A program made the position numbers and the translations under genes. DNA of 64,000 nt. Source: Albula goreensis (taxonomy: Eukaryota > Chordata > Actinopteri > Albuliformes > Albulidae). The DNA lies in assembly GCA_022829145.1 (NCBI GenBank), contig CM040741.1, forward strand, positions 56,230,180 to 56,294,179, written 5' to 3'. The stretch's first letter is position 1. Each line of letters starts with the position of its first letter. This document shows positions 40,501 through 55,500 of this stretch, in pieces. A model generated the notes under the pieces. It was not told the origin of the DNA, ran no database searches, and worked only from the letters and a program-made list of their open reading frames with translations.

Positions 40501-43500
40501 TTGCGCAAAGGCCGGTTTCTTTACTACAGCCAGATGAGGCTTGTTTTCAACATTTATGATTCCCTTCACTAAAAATGTAATCAAAACATTTATGCAGATA
40601 TCACCTTTCCCAACAATAATCTACTAATTGCATGTGGAGTGGCTAAAGGCAGGAATGTAAGGCATCAGCTGCTTCAATTCCTCACTCGGAATTAAAGACT
40701 TGAAGTTACAGTTACTGTTAGAACATTAGCCTCTGAAATTCACAGAGGACAATGCTATATGGGCTATGTTTACCTCTCTGGCCTAACTGTCTGTGCTGCT
40801 GAATCTGCCGCCGAGCATAATCAATCTTCCAGCAGGAAAAGGTCAAATCCCTGGTGTAGCGCCGTTGCTGAAAATTAAGATGCATTCCAGGAAGCACCCT
40901 TAGACCTCCCAATGCTACATCCACTGCCCTACAGCTTGGATATCCCTGCCTCTGCTGCTAGGAGAACAACAGCTCAAAAATGACTAATCGCCAAATACTA
41001 GTTGGCGAGGGGCTGTAGGGGGCGGAGCCCCTTCTTCCCAGATTCCTCTACTTCCTCCTCTGTGAAGTGCATTAAAAAAGCTGACCCTTAAAGAACAAGA
41101 TAATCAAAGTAACAAGCCATGATAAACACCTTTCTCCTTTATTCATTCCAGCTCTGCCGGTGCCTGCATCTCCCCTCCTGGTGCGGCAGGCAGAGCCCCA
41201 CCTTGTGTGATATACGAGTTGTATCTGCTCTTTATTTATTGAGCCCATCCATCAGCTCAGGCCCAGCAAACACAGAGAGACAACAAAAGGCCCCCGTGAA
41301 TGACAGCCCCTGAATTTGTGTCCTAATAACGGCAAAGGCAAATATAGCAAGTGATTTATCAAGCTGTCGGGATCTGGGCTGGGAAGCTGGAGATAATGAG
41401 AGGCTCAGGTTCATGCTGCTTGAGGAGAGACATTTAAGGCCGGATTGTACTGAGGCGAGGCAGAGGAAACCACGCTACACATTTCAGCATCACTTACAGT
41501 GTTTATGTAGTGGCAGCATGCAAGGTCTGTCAAAGAACAGCAATGCGAATCTCTGGTAAATCTCTTGAATACAAAGTCTAACATATATTATTCATGGTGT
41601 GCTACATGTATTAAGTTGCACATATTAAGTGGAAATGTGCAGCATAATACTCATAAAATGTAAAATTTGGCACATGAGAATAGTTAATATTTTAACTATT
41701 AAAACATTGTAATAGTAAAATTAAAAAAAAAAAAAAAAAAAAAGCTTTACTTCACAAAAGATGGTGGTAAAAATTATTGGCACCGATTGCTGTAAAGCTT
41801 ATTAAAACCTCCTAAATTTGGTAAATTTCTAATTAGGTTTGATTATTTGCTTCAAGTATGACCCATCAAGATCACGAGACTCATGGTTTACATGATTGTG
41901 TCCCTGACCGCACATTACATTTTTGGAGACCACAGCATTAACAAAAAAGATGTTTTAATATCTTATCAGATGCTTGCTTTTTTGCATTAAGGAAGGCATT
42001 TCACATTCTCTCACAGAATGGCTCACTGCACTAAAATGCAGGTTTTCCATTTTAGAGTGCTGTCAGTATCTTCACATTAAAGTGGGAGAATGTGAGGTCA
42101 CACAGTGTCACATGGTGAAAGGCAGATGTCAGAGCAGTGTAGGCAGGATAAAGCAGCAGGGGCTGTCTGACAGTATTCAGAGCTGGAAGGCCACCTCACC
42201 AGCTGACAGTCAGTGCTCTCACTCATGCAACCATGGCAACGCTACTTGACCACCTCACGTTTTAATTCTGTTTCAGTTTGAGAATCTTTTTTTTTTTTTT
42301 CATAATCTAAATATTAGTCTCAATAAGACAGACAATAAGCACTGAAGACTGATTCCTTCTTTCTCATCTTCCAATTTCAGCAGTGAACAGAGTAGATTAA
42401 GCTTTAGATTGACTTATGGATTTGCCCAGGCGGAATGGCATTGACTGTTTGCATAGTGGGAGTTGGTGAGCAAGCACTGCACTGCCTTTGTCGACATAAA
42501 GGGAGGACTGGAAAACAGTGATCTTATCTGCTATGAATTTACCATTAATTTACAAGCATTGTGCATTTATCGATGATAAGCACTGGTAAATAACACAAAT
42601 GTACTGTGGAAAGGGTTCCACGGGGTGTTATACTGGCAATGTCAGGGCGTTCTGCTGTGCAATTGACTAGGATTTATCAGAAGTTAGTTTCTTTTCATCA
42701 CCTGTACAATGGTGATTGTGATGTGATGTAGTTCTTTGTTTTTTATGCATGCAGTTTGTTCAGGGAGGTTTGCATAGGTGGGTGGCAGGAGCAGGCATGG
42801 AGAAATGGGAAATGCACCACTGGAAAAAATACCCAGCTGTGATCAGATTATTTCCTTTCCGCATCAGCAGTAACCTGATACAACAACATTTTTTATAACA
42901 ATAATGAGGCATGAAATTGACTACAGAGGACTAGGTGTATCAGTTTTTCTACACTGAAGCCATCCCAACTGGTCATCACATTTTTGTTGATGTTTTTTTG
43001 GCTGTATCATTCTTTTCTGTACATGTACTTTCTGCACTGCCACCCCAACAACAAGAGAGTGGGCGTGACCTTGTATTCCCCTGTCGAACCTGCCACTCTT
43101 TCACAGGCCAGGCTCGCGGCAGGAAACGCAGCGTTCCAGTTGAAAAATGAGCTGTGCTAATGGATGCGGGATCTCCATGGACCGCAAGCGCAATCTGGTT
43201 GCTTAAATACCCGATGTTCTGGCACGGTTCCACGGATTCACATTCAGTCACAACTCATTTGATAACTGGATCCGCCAACTCCTCTATTCTCCAAAGAACT
43301 GGTAAAGCTGGTACATGATCCTTTAATGATACTGGTGGTGCTGGCCTGGCAGCTGCTTCAAATTCACTGCTGTAGGGTACATGTTGCATTTGAATTAATG
43401 AAGGGAGGACTGTATATAGTTCACAGTTGACTCTTGTTCTCCATGTGTGAACTTTAATCACTTTTAAACCTTTACCTTAAAATTTGGAATAATCAATCAG

Positions 43501-46500
43501 AACCATTCACTCACATCATCACTGCACCATCAGTTGAGGAGGGGAGAACAAGTGACCTCAGAATGTAGAGCAGCCCTGGTTTCTGTTCACCCTGCAGCCC
43601 AACAGCTAAGCTGTGCAGTCACTGCACTGGAGAACTGTTCTACTCATTCAGTTGAGTGCAGGCAACACACAAGCGAACCCTGGGTGGTAGCAGTCCAGTC
43701 AATACTACTTGTGTGGCCAAGGGAAATCTTAATCTTAAAAAACTGAAACCCTCCCTTCCCAAGTGAGGGAATGGCCCATTGAACATCATCCTCCATATTT
43801 ACCACTGGCATTGTGAAGTCAAGAACATTCATGTAACAACACGGATGAAGGGCATACTTCCCACTGGTGAGCCCCCACACCAGATAACATTGCCAAATGT
43901 ACAAAGGATTCTCATGTCAGGTCAAAAACACACAACAAAAACCATAAAAAAAGACGTTGAAAAATTCTTCTGTCTCACTACTAGGCAATGCCTCAGCAAA
44001 TTTAACAGGGAACATTAAACAATAATGAGAAAAGAAACTTTAGTACTTCACAACTACATGATTGCATCAACAATGGACAAAGCATACTTTAACAGAGCAC
44101 AAAATAATGTGGCCCAACTGCTTTTATGTGATGCACACAGCAATTTTCAATCATGTAAAATAAATATTTCCAAGTGATCTCTGAAGAACACAGTTTGGAG
44201 CTGAGGCCCTGTGGTATAAAAACCCATGGCAAGGCGAGCTTTTCAGAGGATAATAAAACCCAGTACTACTTATGCATGAGGAACACTGATGGGTTCAGAA
44301 AGTCAATGTTCAATGTAAACTACGCTTTCTTCTATTTCTCCATTAAGCCAAAAATAAACTATCACAAGTTACTGAATATAACTTTACTGGATTCCATTGG
44401 GAACTAAACACTACTCTATGATTGTATTGGTATCGTGCAAACACACAATGCAATATCCTTTCTGATGAATTGATATTGTAAGATATTAAAAAAAAATGAA
44501 TCCTGTGTTAACATCTTTGAAAAATCACACTCTGTACAGAATAGTCTTTTTGTGTGCAGTCCTCAGTTTTTTTTTTAGAATGAAGGACAATCCCCTTGTA
44601 TCCTGTGTTATGCTTGGGTAGGCTAAATTGTGAGTCTGCAGTTGCATCGTGTCCTAACCCTACTGTGAGATCACAGCCAGCCTCCCCAGCTTAAAGGTGC
44701 ATGTCCTGAAACAGGCCCAGGCGCCAGAAACGTGCACGTCTCCTTTAGCCAAGCCAGGGAACCCGAACAAGCATCATTGCAAATCAATAGCACCCCTTAT
44801 CACAATATCTGCTCCAGAGTAAAAGAGCGAGAGTGAGAGCAAACAAGAGAAAGCAAGAGAGACCGAGAGAGCTCTTTGTTTCCTCCTTTCTCCTCATTAC
44901 ACGCCCAGTGAACCCCCTTAAACACTCAAACACCGCAGTGAAATTAGCGGGCAAAACAAACACAGCAGTGTCACTAATTGTTTTATGTAAACGTGCCATG
45001 TTTCTCATACATATCTGCAGTGCCTCAGATACAGGGGAAGACACAGAGCCCATATGCTCCCACAATGAAATGACAAGCAGACGCCCTGCTGAGACTCCAG
45101 CATCCTTGAAAGTGATGCAAGACAGTAAGTGTAACGTAGCCATGGAAACAAGGCCTAAAAAAACCAGCCTCCGCTACCAGTCCTACCCCCGCCAAATAAG
45201 TCTGTGTTTGTTCTTAAACCACAAACAGTGGACAGCCTGGATCTCAATTAGCGGGGGGGGAAAAAAAAAAAGAAAATCGGTGACTTTTGTTTTTTTTTTT
45301 TTAATAAATTAAATTCAAAACTATGCTTTTCTTAATTCTTGTTGTCTGTTTGTTGTCTGTTAATTTGTGTTACGTCTAATACTAAGCTGTCTGTTAGTAA
45401 CTGAGGAATGCATGCAATTTGCAATCATTTACACTCAATTAAACTTTGCTGACCAACTGATTACCTAAAAAACGTAGCATTGAAAGATTTAGTTTGTTGA
45501 AATGAGGATTTGGTTGTTACTGTTGAAGGATAACTCACCCTGGTCCAAAACCTCCTCCTCCTCTCTCTTTGGCTGCAGCAAACCAGAGTTTTCTTGAGCG
45601 CCTTTTGAAATGGGAGAAAAAAAATTCAGTATTACATTTCAACTAGATTCATACATGTAAAAGCTTATAAACATTTGACAGATAACTAATCCCATTCAAT
45701 AATCATTGTGGTTTAAGGCTACTAACAACAGTGTTAGAATAATTTAACATTTAAATCTGAACGAACGATACCCGTTAACCTCCCCTAAACAAAACTAAAG
45801 AACCCAAAAATGTTCTCAAAGCTGTGTGTGTAAATCTGACCTGTAACAGTGGGGCCCCTGGCCATGTGATGGGAGTGGCCATGCATCATCATCATCATTA
45901 GGTTGTCTGGGCTCACAGGGATGGGGACATTAGCCTCTTTGGGAATACTTTTGAAAAGGTCGCTTCTGCCAGTCTCCATGCAGCTCATGTAAGGATTGGC
46001 ATGCTTGCTGTCCATGTAGTACATGATGTAGAAATTGCACATCTCATCATCGGAGGTGCCTCTGTGGACAGGGGAATGAAATGCCAATAAATAAAACAGT
46101 GATTAGGTGCAGGCTGGGCTCAGCAATTGCAAAAAATGAATAAATAAAAGCTTTCATAAACACTGTAATACTGCTACATATTTATCTTTTTGTGGCCCCC
46201 TTCCAGTCTGCTTATGAATGGCAGGATGGAGGGACTATGGCACCTTTAAAAAGGCGTGTCTGCTTTTGAACGTGCTCATTCTAATCGGTTATTTGGCTGC
46301 AGGCGGAGGTGTCCGACGGGGGGAGCGGGGGCGAGAGATGCGTCAATGCAGGCTCCAAAGCACTACCGCCCTTTTATTCACCATAGCAACAGAGATGACA
46401 CGTCCGGCACACTATATATACACACACACACACCGCACGCACAACGCACGCACACAGAGACACACAGGCCACTCAAACAGGAAATCATAAAAAATGCAGT

Positions 46501-49500
46501 TTCCCTGGGGACCACTGAGAAACGTTTCTTTTCTTATTGGCTGACAATGTTTTTTTACATCTCGGAACACACAGTGCCCACATCCTGGGCCTGACAGATG
46601 TGCGCACCACATCAAGGAGCCGAATGAGATGGGAACGAGGGGAGATGCTGGGAGAGACAGAAACCCAGAGCTGGCTGTCACACGCCAAGCAGATGAGCAC
46701 CTCGGAATCCAACCCAAGGGTGGAACAATGGGGAGCATCATGCGTAGCTTAAAGCAAACGTGCTAAGCTCCATGCACCCCAAGCCCTGACCTCCTTTCAT
46801 TTTAGAAGAGTATTACACCAACTGCAAAGGGTATTCAATGGATAAAAGATCCCTACTTATTCACTGATATGTTTTCAAAGACATTTTAGTACTGAAAAAA
46901 TACTACAAAGTAATAACTGTATACATGAACATTAAAACACTGCATCACATCTCACTTCTAACAGCTATACAAGATAAAAAGGTTCCGACTTAGACTTTTT
47001 CTGGAAGCCTTCACAGTCTGTTACTTCATTACATTGCCCTGTTGTCATTTTCCCAAATTAGAAACCTGCAGATAAGGGTCCACGGCCCAAGACAGCCTTT
47101 TGTGTGGAGATATAAAGCAGCTGGAAATAAGGCTCTTATTAGGATGGATGTTTCTCAAAGGATGACAGATAATAATTCAACTCACCCGATGTACGTTGAT
47201 GTGGTCTTTCCCTCTCCCGTAAACACACATCTGGCAGCAAGTTTATCTCCATATCTTATATCCATTTGATTACTTGCTGGGTAAAAGGCCTGAAATAATA
47301 CATATCAACAACTTTGTATGACTATGAAGGCAATACATTTTCTTTTTACAAGTACAAGCTGATTTAACTTGTGACCAAATTTGGATGGCATTCCAATAAT
47401 AAGCGGGAAAATCTACATAATGCAGTTACTTAAAATTGCTAAATGCACATGTGATGATCACAACGACAATACAGAAGGGAGATTATAGCTGTAAAAATGT
47501 TTCAAGTTACTTTACATATTATATAGTATTGTATATACTATTCAGTTGTAGCTGATTGGACAAATGACTGATGAAATCTATTCAGAGTACTAAATTCATT
47601 TCATGGCTGAACTGAGACCAATTTGAGGAGGGCAAGGAAGAGGAAAAAATTTGTGCATGTTTCTCAAGACAACTGGGCTGGCTGTCTATGAAAGTGTATT
47701 AATTTTTTAAAAAAGTGAACTCGCACAGATGAGCAACATAATGGGTGGCTTAAATAACAGTGCATACTTATCAGCGAAGCAAAGCTAAGTGTGCTTGACA
47801 TCTTGCATAAAGGGTAATATGTTGCTTGAAATGGCACTTCCCAAATAAGACAAATCTTTTGAAATGTATGTCAGGAACAGAGCCACTTTCACTCAAGAAC
47901 CATAAAAAACAGACCAGGTTCAAAAACAGGTTGTAAATACTTTGTGTCAAGTTTTCTAATTACAGGCAACATCTTTCATGGGTATGAAATACATTAACAA
48001 GAGAATCATCAAGCCAAAACTGGAATTCTGCCTTCATCATCTGAACATACTTGTGCTTATCTCAGCTGCATTCCCTCTGGAGAGCACACACTGAACTAGA
48101 ATGTGTCTCACATTGCTCTCTAATCATGTTTCAACAACTCAGAGACACAAGGACTGTTTTACTTTCCTAAATGTCACTCTGACAGTGCAAGAAAGGTAAA
48201 CTTCAGAAACTGAGTGTAGACACAGGGAAAATGTCAGCAGCATGCTTCAGAGTACAGCTTACAAACACAAGGGAGAGCATGATCAGGTTCACCACAAAGC
48301 TGTGGAGGAGCTCTTCTGGTGCAGTACTGAGGAGATTGTGTTATGTTGTCCGAACCATTTTGACATTGTCAGATGTGACCGAGATAAAACGCTGGAAATA
48401 AGGGCCGTTCTGTGAATGCGGAAAGTGGAAAGAGCAGTCATTAGAACGTGTAACCCTGTCACTGAAGATGAGGCCGGGGGCGTCGGAGTGTCACTGCAGA
48501 GGGACTGTCCTGCCGGCAGGCATGGGAAAAGAAAAAGCTATTTTGAGCCATCACTTCTTACTTGTCCATTTTTCCCTCTCTTCCCTTCAGGATGCACACT
48601 GCACAATTGCAGTGTTCACAACTAAAATGTATGCTTTATTTTACAGCTAAAATAGTGTGGGTTTTGCTAATCTGTTCAGACTACACTGGCATTCCAGGAA
48701 AAAAAAATAATTTAATAGGCTATATACTCATTGTATTAAGTATGTCTCTTCCTGCTTTTCGCCGAATAATGCATGTACAGAGCTATACCTTTCGCAATAT
48801 CTTTCATTTTTCCCCAGTTTCTTCCTTCTTTTCCCAAAACCCCAACTGAACGGGTTGCTCCCCTGCACACCACTACATCCTGCCAGCTTCAAAGGGGGAG
48901 TTGTAGGCTCTCAATACACATTGATACCAAAACTCGCTTCTTTTCCACACTGCAGATGCCCCACCATTCACATACCCTGTGTTGCCGGAGGATGATAAAG
49001 GCAGCATGCACTCAAGTTGTGCATCTGCAGGCTCCTGCCCTGTCCAGGAGTGGCCGCTAGAGAGCAATGATACCGACGATCTTCAATAGCCTAACCCCTA
49101 TCAATAACCAGCGTGGCTGGGCCAATCAGTACCTAGGCATTGCGGAACTCCTGCCGTCACGTCCTGCCCTTACATGAACTACCCAAAGTCCCTGTCCTTG
49201 GCAATATCACCTGGATCCAGCTAGTTGGCAAAGAATAGGTTGCCAACATAGAATCCAGGAATCGATATGGATTATTTCACCAATCACATCTAGCCACAGT
49301 ACTGTGTGTACAGTATGGCATTTCAAAATGAAATATCTTGTCACGATTATCCAGTGTAAAGAGACGTTGATACACAACGATAACTGCTAAGCCACCCTGA
49401 GCAGACAGATTCCCTGGCATCTCAAGGCTTGATATGGTTCCTGGATCATTAAGCCTCTATTGGAGTGACAGCATGAGTGGGCCGGGACAAAGGGCCGCTT

Positions 49501-52500
49501 TGTGTCGATAATCTGTCTAATGTTCTTATGCGCTTAAGGCACTGCTGAGCCGTAGCTTCCTGTGAGACGGGCCCCTCTGGCACGGTGTCGAGGCACAGGC
49601 CAGCCAGGGTAAGCCCTGAGGAGCAGCCTCACTCTTCCCCTCCACAAGCGGATACGGATGAGGATGAGGATCAAGTGTGTACTTCATGAGGGCATGACCT
49701 TTGACCTTTTCTTAGGGAATGAGGAGTTGGTAAGGTCAGGCAACAAGTGAGAGAATTCCTGGCCATAGTTGCAAAGGTGACAGAAGCAGGGAGAATGGAA
49801 ATGAGAAACTCCAAGAGCGGCGTTGTCAATGAGCTGTTCACTGAGCAAAAGATCATTTGGTACACATATTAAAATTGCATTACCTATTACAAGGTAGCTG
49901 GTAATGTCAGTGTAGACTAGGATATTTATGCATGAAGTTTAACTGTGATTGTTGGAAAAAAAAATTAATCAAACAGCAAAAACTATTTGGACTGTCATAA
50001 CTGGATGTCAGAGTCAAATTTGCACATAGTTTTCAGGAAATCTACCTGAACATTAGCAGATCCTTGCCTAACACACTTACTTACCTGCGGTAACTGAGGA
50101 GACTGGCGTCCAATCAGAGTCCACTTTCCATCTCGAACTCTATATCCACTGACTACTTTACCTGTAACAAACAAAAAAAATGTATATCTATACCGTACAT
50201 TGGGCTGATACAAAATAGATTTTAAAGTAGAAGTGAAGCTCAAGCAGTTCTTACCAAGGCGGTGAGTATGGGTCCTGAATGCAAATGGGTACATTGGATA
50301 CGACTTGTAAGAGCAAGCGATGTCTGCATTTGTGACTGGAAAAAAAAATGCAAAACCATTGGGGTTGTATTCAATTGTATTTCAGAACAAAAATACATAC
50401 TAAAATAGTATTGCCATGCAAGTACTTGGAATTAGTGTATTTAGTAACTAATTGTCTCACTCTACTTTTTTGACAGTATTGGTTAAACTGAAATATGAAT
50501 AAAAACAGCCATCATCACAATCGAGCCCCACTGTTAACACCAAGAGGCTGATGACAAACCAGAAAGCATTCCGAAAGATAGAGAGGAACCCACACAGTCT
50601 GATGCAATAACAATCATTCATCCACATTCCCACACAGCTCATAATTACAGAATAAATCTTTCTCTGAAAATAAGTCGATAGATAAGACCAAATGGAACGG
50701 AGGCTTGCCAATTCCTCGGTTTCACTCCTACACTCCAACAGAGCCACGCATTGATAAAATGAAAGTGGCTTGTGTCTGCAGTTGGTCCTCTTCTTCTAAG
50801 CCATGCTCCAAGGCAGGGTAACCAAGCTGAAATATCTCAGCATGATTCTTAGAACTCATTTTTATGTTTTTGATGAAAAGGAAGTGAAATGAGGCTTCTG
50901 TCTGTCCAAACCCTTATTATTTAGGTCTGTTGCCTTTTCCTCAATTCCTTTCACTAGAAGGGGGCAGAAGAACTCTAACAATCATCCTCTTCTCACCTTT
51001 ATTTCCTGGTGGGATAACAGTGTCCACAGACATCATGAGATACATGCCAGCAACGAAGGGCTGTCTAAGAGGAGAACACAACAGCACATAACTACATCAT
51101 CACCTCTTCGGGAGCTGAAACACTGAAATCCTTTAACCACCTGGATGCCAGTAAATTATTCCTGCATATTACAAGCAATGGTATAAAAAACATCAATTTT
51201 ATCCAATATTCAAAACAAAATTACTCTTTCGTATGATTTCACAGGATGAAATTGCTTGGGTAGAAAGCTTGTATGTTGCAGACAGGTAGAATATATATTT
51301 CAAATAATGCCAGTAATATCTGGTAACTGTGTAAATCCCTGAACATTTTCTACTGTTGCTTGACAGTCTGCCAGCCACTCTAGCGATTGAAGACTGAGGC
51401 TTTTGTACTAAATGACAGGTAGACCTACACATGCCATTTACAACTGATTTACATTACATTTATTCCTTTGGCAGTTGCTCCAAATTGAATTACAAGACCA
51501 GAGTGGCATATAGCACAATGTGTACCTGGGGTGATGTCTAGCAAATTGCAGAGTAGAAAAATATTATCTAATATAAATTAAGTTAAAAACTAATTAGGTA
51601 TTTATTTTGCACAAATGTTCACCACTGACATCATAAGAGTCCAATACTTTTGCCACCACAGAAAAATACTATGATATACTGTGGTACATTTAACAGTTTA
51701 GATCAATAAGTCACCATCACAACAAAAAAAACAAACCCTTTCAGTGGTTCATGAAACCTCATATTCACCCCTCACTACTCAGCAGATTTGACAAAAGCAA
51801 TGCATTAGTACCCAGCAATCATGACTGCATGACCACTGAACAGGTTAAAGCATGGTCTGACTAAATGAGTGTTTCTGTTGAAGCCCCAGGCTCCATGGTT
51901 CAATGAAAAACATGCATTTCTCTATATTGCCTCTGTTAACAGCACTTGTGATTTCATGTATCTATCAAGGATTGTGTACCGTTAATGTAGCTTCTTGGCT
52001 TCACTGAAATACCCAACTGACTAATTCCAGTCCATCCTTCTAGTCATGATGACTAATGGATTTTAGATAATTGCTTGGTCCCTCAAGTTCACTCATTTAC
52101 CAGTGCTTTTCCACCTGCCCCTTCATCTTCAAACCTCCTTTTCTAACAGCATAAATAAATACCGTACTTCAATGTACTCTTAATTTGAGATTGTATTTGC
52201 TATGAGAAAAATATGCTTCATTGCCATTGCAAATATCTATATGCCATTCAAAATCTCTCTCCCACTTCTCAATAGAAAACACAAGTTCAGGGGAAAACTT
52301 CAAAGAATATCTTTTGAGTAACACACATCATGACACATTGTTTACAACAGTATATGGGAATCCCCGTGTTGCATAAACCAAAACTCAATGGTTCCAAAAC
52401 ACCTCAGAACTCTTAGGTGAAATTTTAGGTCTTATTTCATCTACTGATGCATACAATGTCAGTAATGCATACAATAAATGAATAAAAATCAGATCTGGCT

Positions 52501-55500
52501 ATAAGATTAAACTTACTCTTTTCAATTAAAATGTTACATTATCATCAACTTTTCCCTCATTGCCTTTTGTCTTCATCTGTTACCTTAATTAATACAGTCT
52601 TAAAGAAGTATACCATGGTTTGTGGTTAACTGCAATTTTGCAAATGTCAACATTAGGGACAGTGCACGGTCATGCAGCAAACAGGCTTTCAGTTTGTTTT
52701 GGAGATATGACCCTTACTAAACAATTCTGCCAACTGCATTCTGCTTATCCAGCGATCCTGGATAATGTTCTATAATGAGAATACAGGATAATACAATGAG
52801 CTTGTGGCCCCCATCTCTTCGTAATAAATGGCTGTGATCTTTTCTCTGTAATGCCTCCCCCCACCCCTCCCCCCGCATGATACCAGGAAAATTAAACATT
52901 TTGATGGCGATATACTTACGGTTTGGAAGTCATTCTTAAGGTAAGTCCTGAGCAGTCTCTATGGTTGTCTGAAAATATAAAATTCTCTCTTTCAGTATCA
53001 TTTAAGCTTTAATTGGCTTTTCAGACTCTGAATGCAATTTCCAACAGACATGTGTGCTTTAACAGTTGGCCAGTATGTATTACACCATGTATTTTTTGAA
53101 ATCATACACAGTAAATAGTCTGTAAATGTCAATTTAACACTGTGGTGCAACACTCATAATTCACCTGCTTGCACACAAAATGACATTTTATTGTGGTCTT
53201 CCAGCAGAGTACAATAAATGTCTAGGCATTTCCTGTGGAGTCCAAATGAGTGAACATGGATCTCAGCCTAATCCTGTCATTAGGAATGCCTGTTTTAGTC
53301 CAGAATCCCTTAAGACAAAAAATATATTCCCATGGTCTTGACAGACAGATAATTTGTACAGGTCTAATATGCCATTTGAACTTTAATTGCATATAAGAAT
53401 GGGAACAAAAAAGGAAGAAAAAAAACACAGGAATGGCTTTGAGAAATCCGGGGTACGACAGAAGGAGAGTATGATGAATTGATCTCATTTTGCCTGTAGG
53501 CCATCCTGGTACACCCTGAGAATGAGTCCTGGGCCTAGCTGGCAGAGGAAGCACCGTGACACAGACACAGTTGATGTTCTGGCTCAAGAGTATGCAGCAA
53601 TGTTCCCCAGCGTACTCAATTAAAATAATAGAAAGAAACGTACAGCTTGCTAATGCAGACCAGGCCCAGTGACAGGGTCCTTCCCTATTATCACAGCTCA
53701 GCCGTGACTGTATTACACCTCAGCACCAGCTCCGAGCGCTGGTTACTCAAGGTGAGACGCAATCAGGAAGATTGCTATTATCAGCATCACTGCCCCCATC
53801 TTTGCTGTTCTCAATATTTTATCTTTATTATAATAATCACACTTGTTGTTACCACTATTAGTTAATATCATCATCATTCCTATCATTATTCTCATTAGCA
53901 CCATTCTCATCTATCACCATTATCATCATTACTGTTATTGCACTTTTTATGAGTCACTATTCACCCAGAAATGTAAAAAAATGTATTTTTATTCTCTGAA
54001 GATGAGAACACAAATACCCAGATACAGGTAATACTCTGCCTGATGAGAAACCCAAAGGGTTAATGCAATCACTCATTAGTTAGACATCAGCAATCTTGCA
54101 AACAGCTACTTGCCATTATCTTTACGATTTAAAAATCAATTGTCAATACATGCATGAGCAATTTCACGTCAACACAATTTCCCCATCCTTTAAACATCAT
54201 CGTAAAAGAGACCCTATGCAGCCGTTTCGGTGTTTTTCCTTGTGTCAGATTACCACAGTTCATTGCTAGTGTTTTAATATTTGTATGTGCTGTTGGAGAT
54301 ATGCTTCTAAGAAATTATTATACTGATCACTACACTGAATTAACTTATAAATTCTGAAAACCATTGAAGATATTTCTGGTTCCATTACTACCACAAGAAA
54401 ATTAAAACAACTATATTTAGACAATTAGAACAGCAGTGCATTCCTTCAAAACTGACAGTTAATTTCATGGGGAAGCTAATGAAACTTCTGTCCGGTACCA
54501 TAATTTTTTGTGAAGTTGTTTGCAGATATGCAATTCCATGTTAAACTTGTGTGTTTTAGGTGCACACTTAAGACAAAAATGGTAACTGTGATTCTTTTGC
54601 TCAGTATTGTGTTTCTGATTAATAACGGCAATACTGGAAACAAGAGGGTCTAGGATTTATTAAGCATTATGTGACCAAAATATAAAATGTAATGCTAATA
54701 ATATTTTTTAATCATGTGACTTAACTTTTGAATGTTTTATTGTTGTCAGTTTTAATGCTGAATTCAGTAATCTCACATTGTGTTCAGCTACTCTGTTATG
54801 CTGCACGTCACAGAGGTGAACATTTCACCTTACTACAGGAGATAAGACACTGTATTTCCATACCGTATTTAAATTTGGCACAGTTTTAGTACAGATTTTC
54901 CAATAATCACAAAAAGAAATGGCACATTCCTTAAATTAGGCAGTCAGTGTATTTGTATATGGCTGCTACATTTGGTTTGTAGAAAACATTTTACCGTGGG
55001 CCATTTAAAAAAAAGGTCATTTCTGGTAAGTGACATCTTGTGTTAAATGATCAAGGTGGGTATTCTGACAAAAGTGCTCTCACATCGAATACAAAACTGC
55101 CTTACAAATGCAGAGGCTCGTGACAATTTCTTCCATTAGGATCATGTTTCGGCATTTTAAAGTGAAAAATGTGTAAATTTTAATGTGTTTGCAAAGAAGA
55201 ATGGATTCCCTTCAATCATGTCAGTTCAAATGACTTCACTGTGTCATTCTGAGAATAAATGATAATTACCATTATTAAGCTACATCATACATGCCACAGG
55301 AAAAAGTCAATTCAACATAAACAAATTTTGCTGTATCTTTCTACTTGTCTGAAGGCTTGTTTGTTAATACACAAAATACCTACCCCTGAAAGAGGAGACA
55401 TCTCCATAGTGAATTTGCAGCACAAAGTAAGTAATTCGTGTATCACCTCCGACTTTAAAGCCAACATCTATGAAAGAAGAATGAGAGAGATTTAATTACA

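Larger units (their letters stand above)
39960..45538 (-). other. pam largest complete intron, upstream of the skippable linker exon (5.6 kb)
   Basis: It contains a SINE-like fragment (about 40800-40925), a GC-richer block at 41130-41480, a long poly(A) at 41721-41742, and X-box-like sites at 42227 and 45136. Confidence 0.6.

Noticed and set aside
40774..40867. Exon-like segment between CTTAATTTTCAG and GTAAAC on the minus strand, with an open frame
   Set aside because: Its 94-nt length does not fit the phase 1-1 intron and would shift the frame; it overlaps a SINE-like B-box and has no match to PAM.
41010..41032. GC-rich inverted repeat GGGGCT...AGCCCC
   Set aside because: Only six paired bases; no RNA gene or terminator context in an animal intron.
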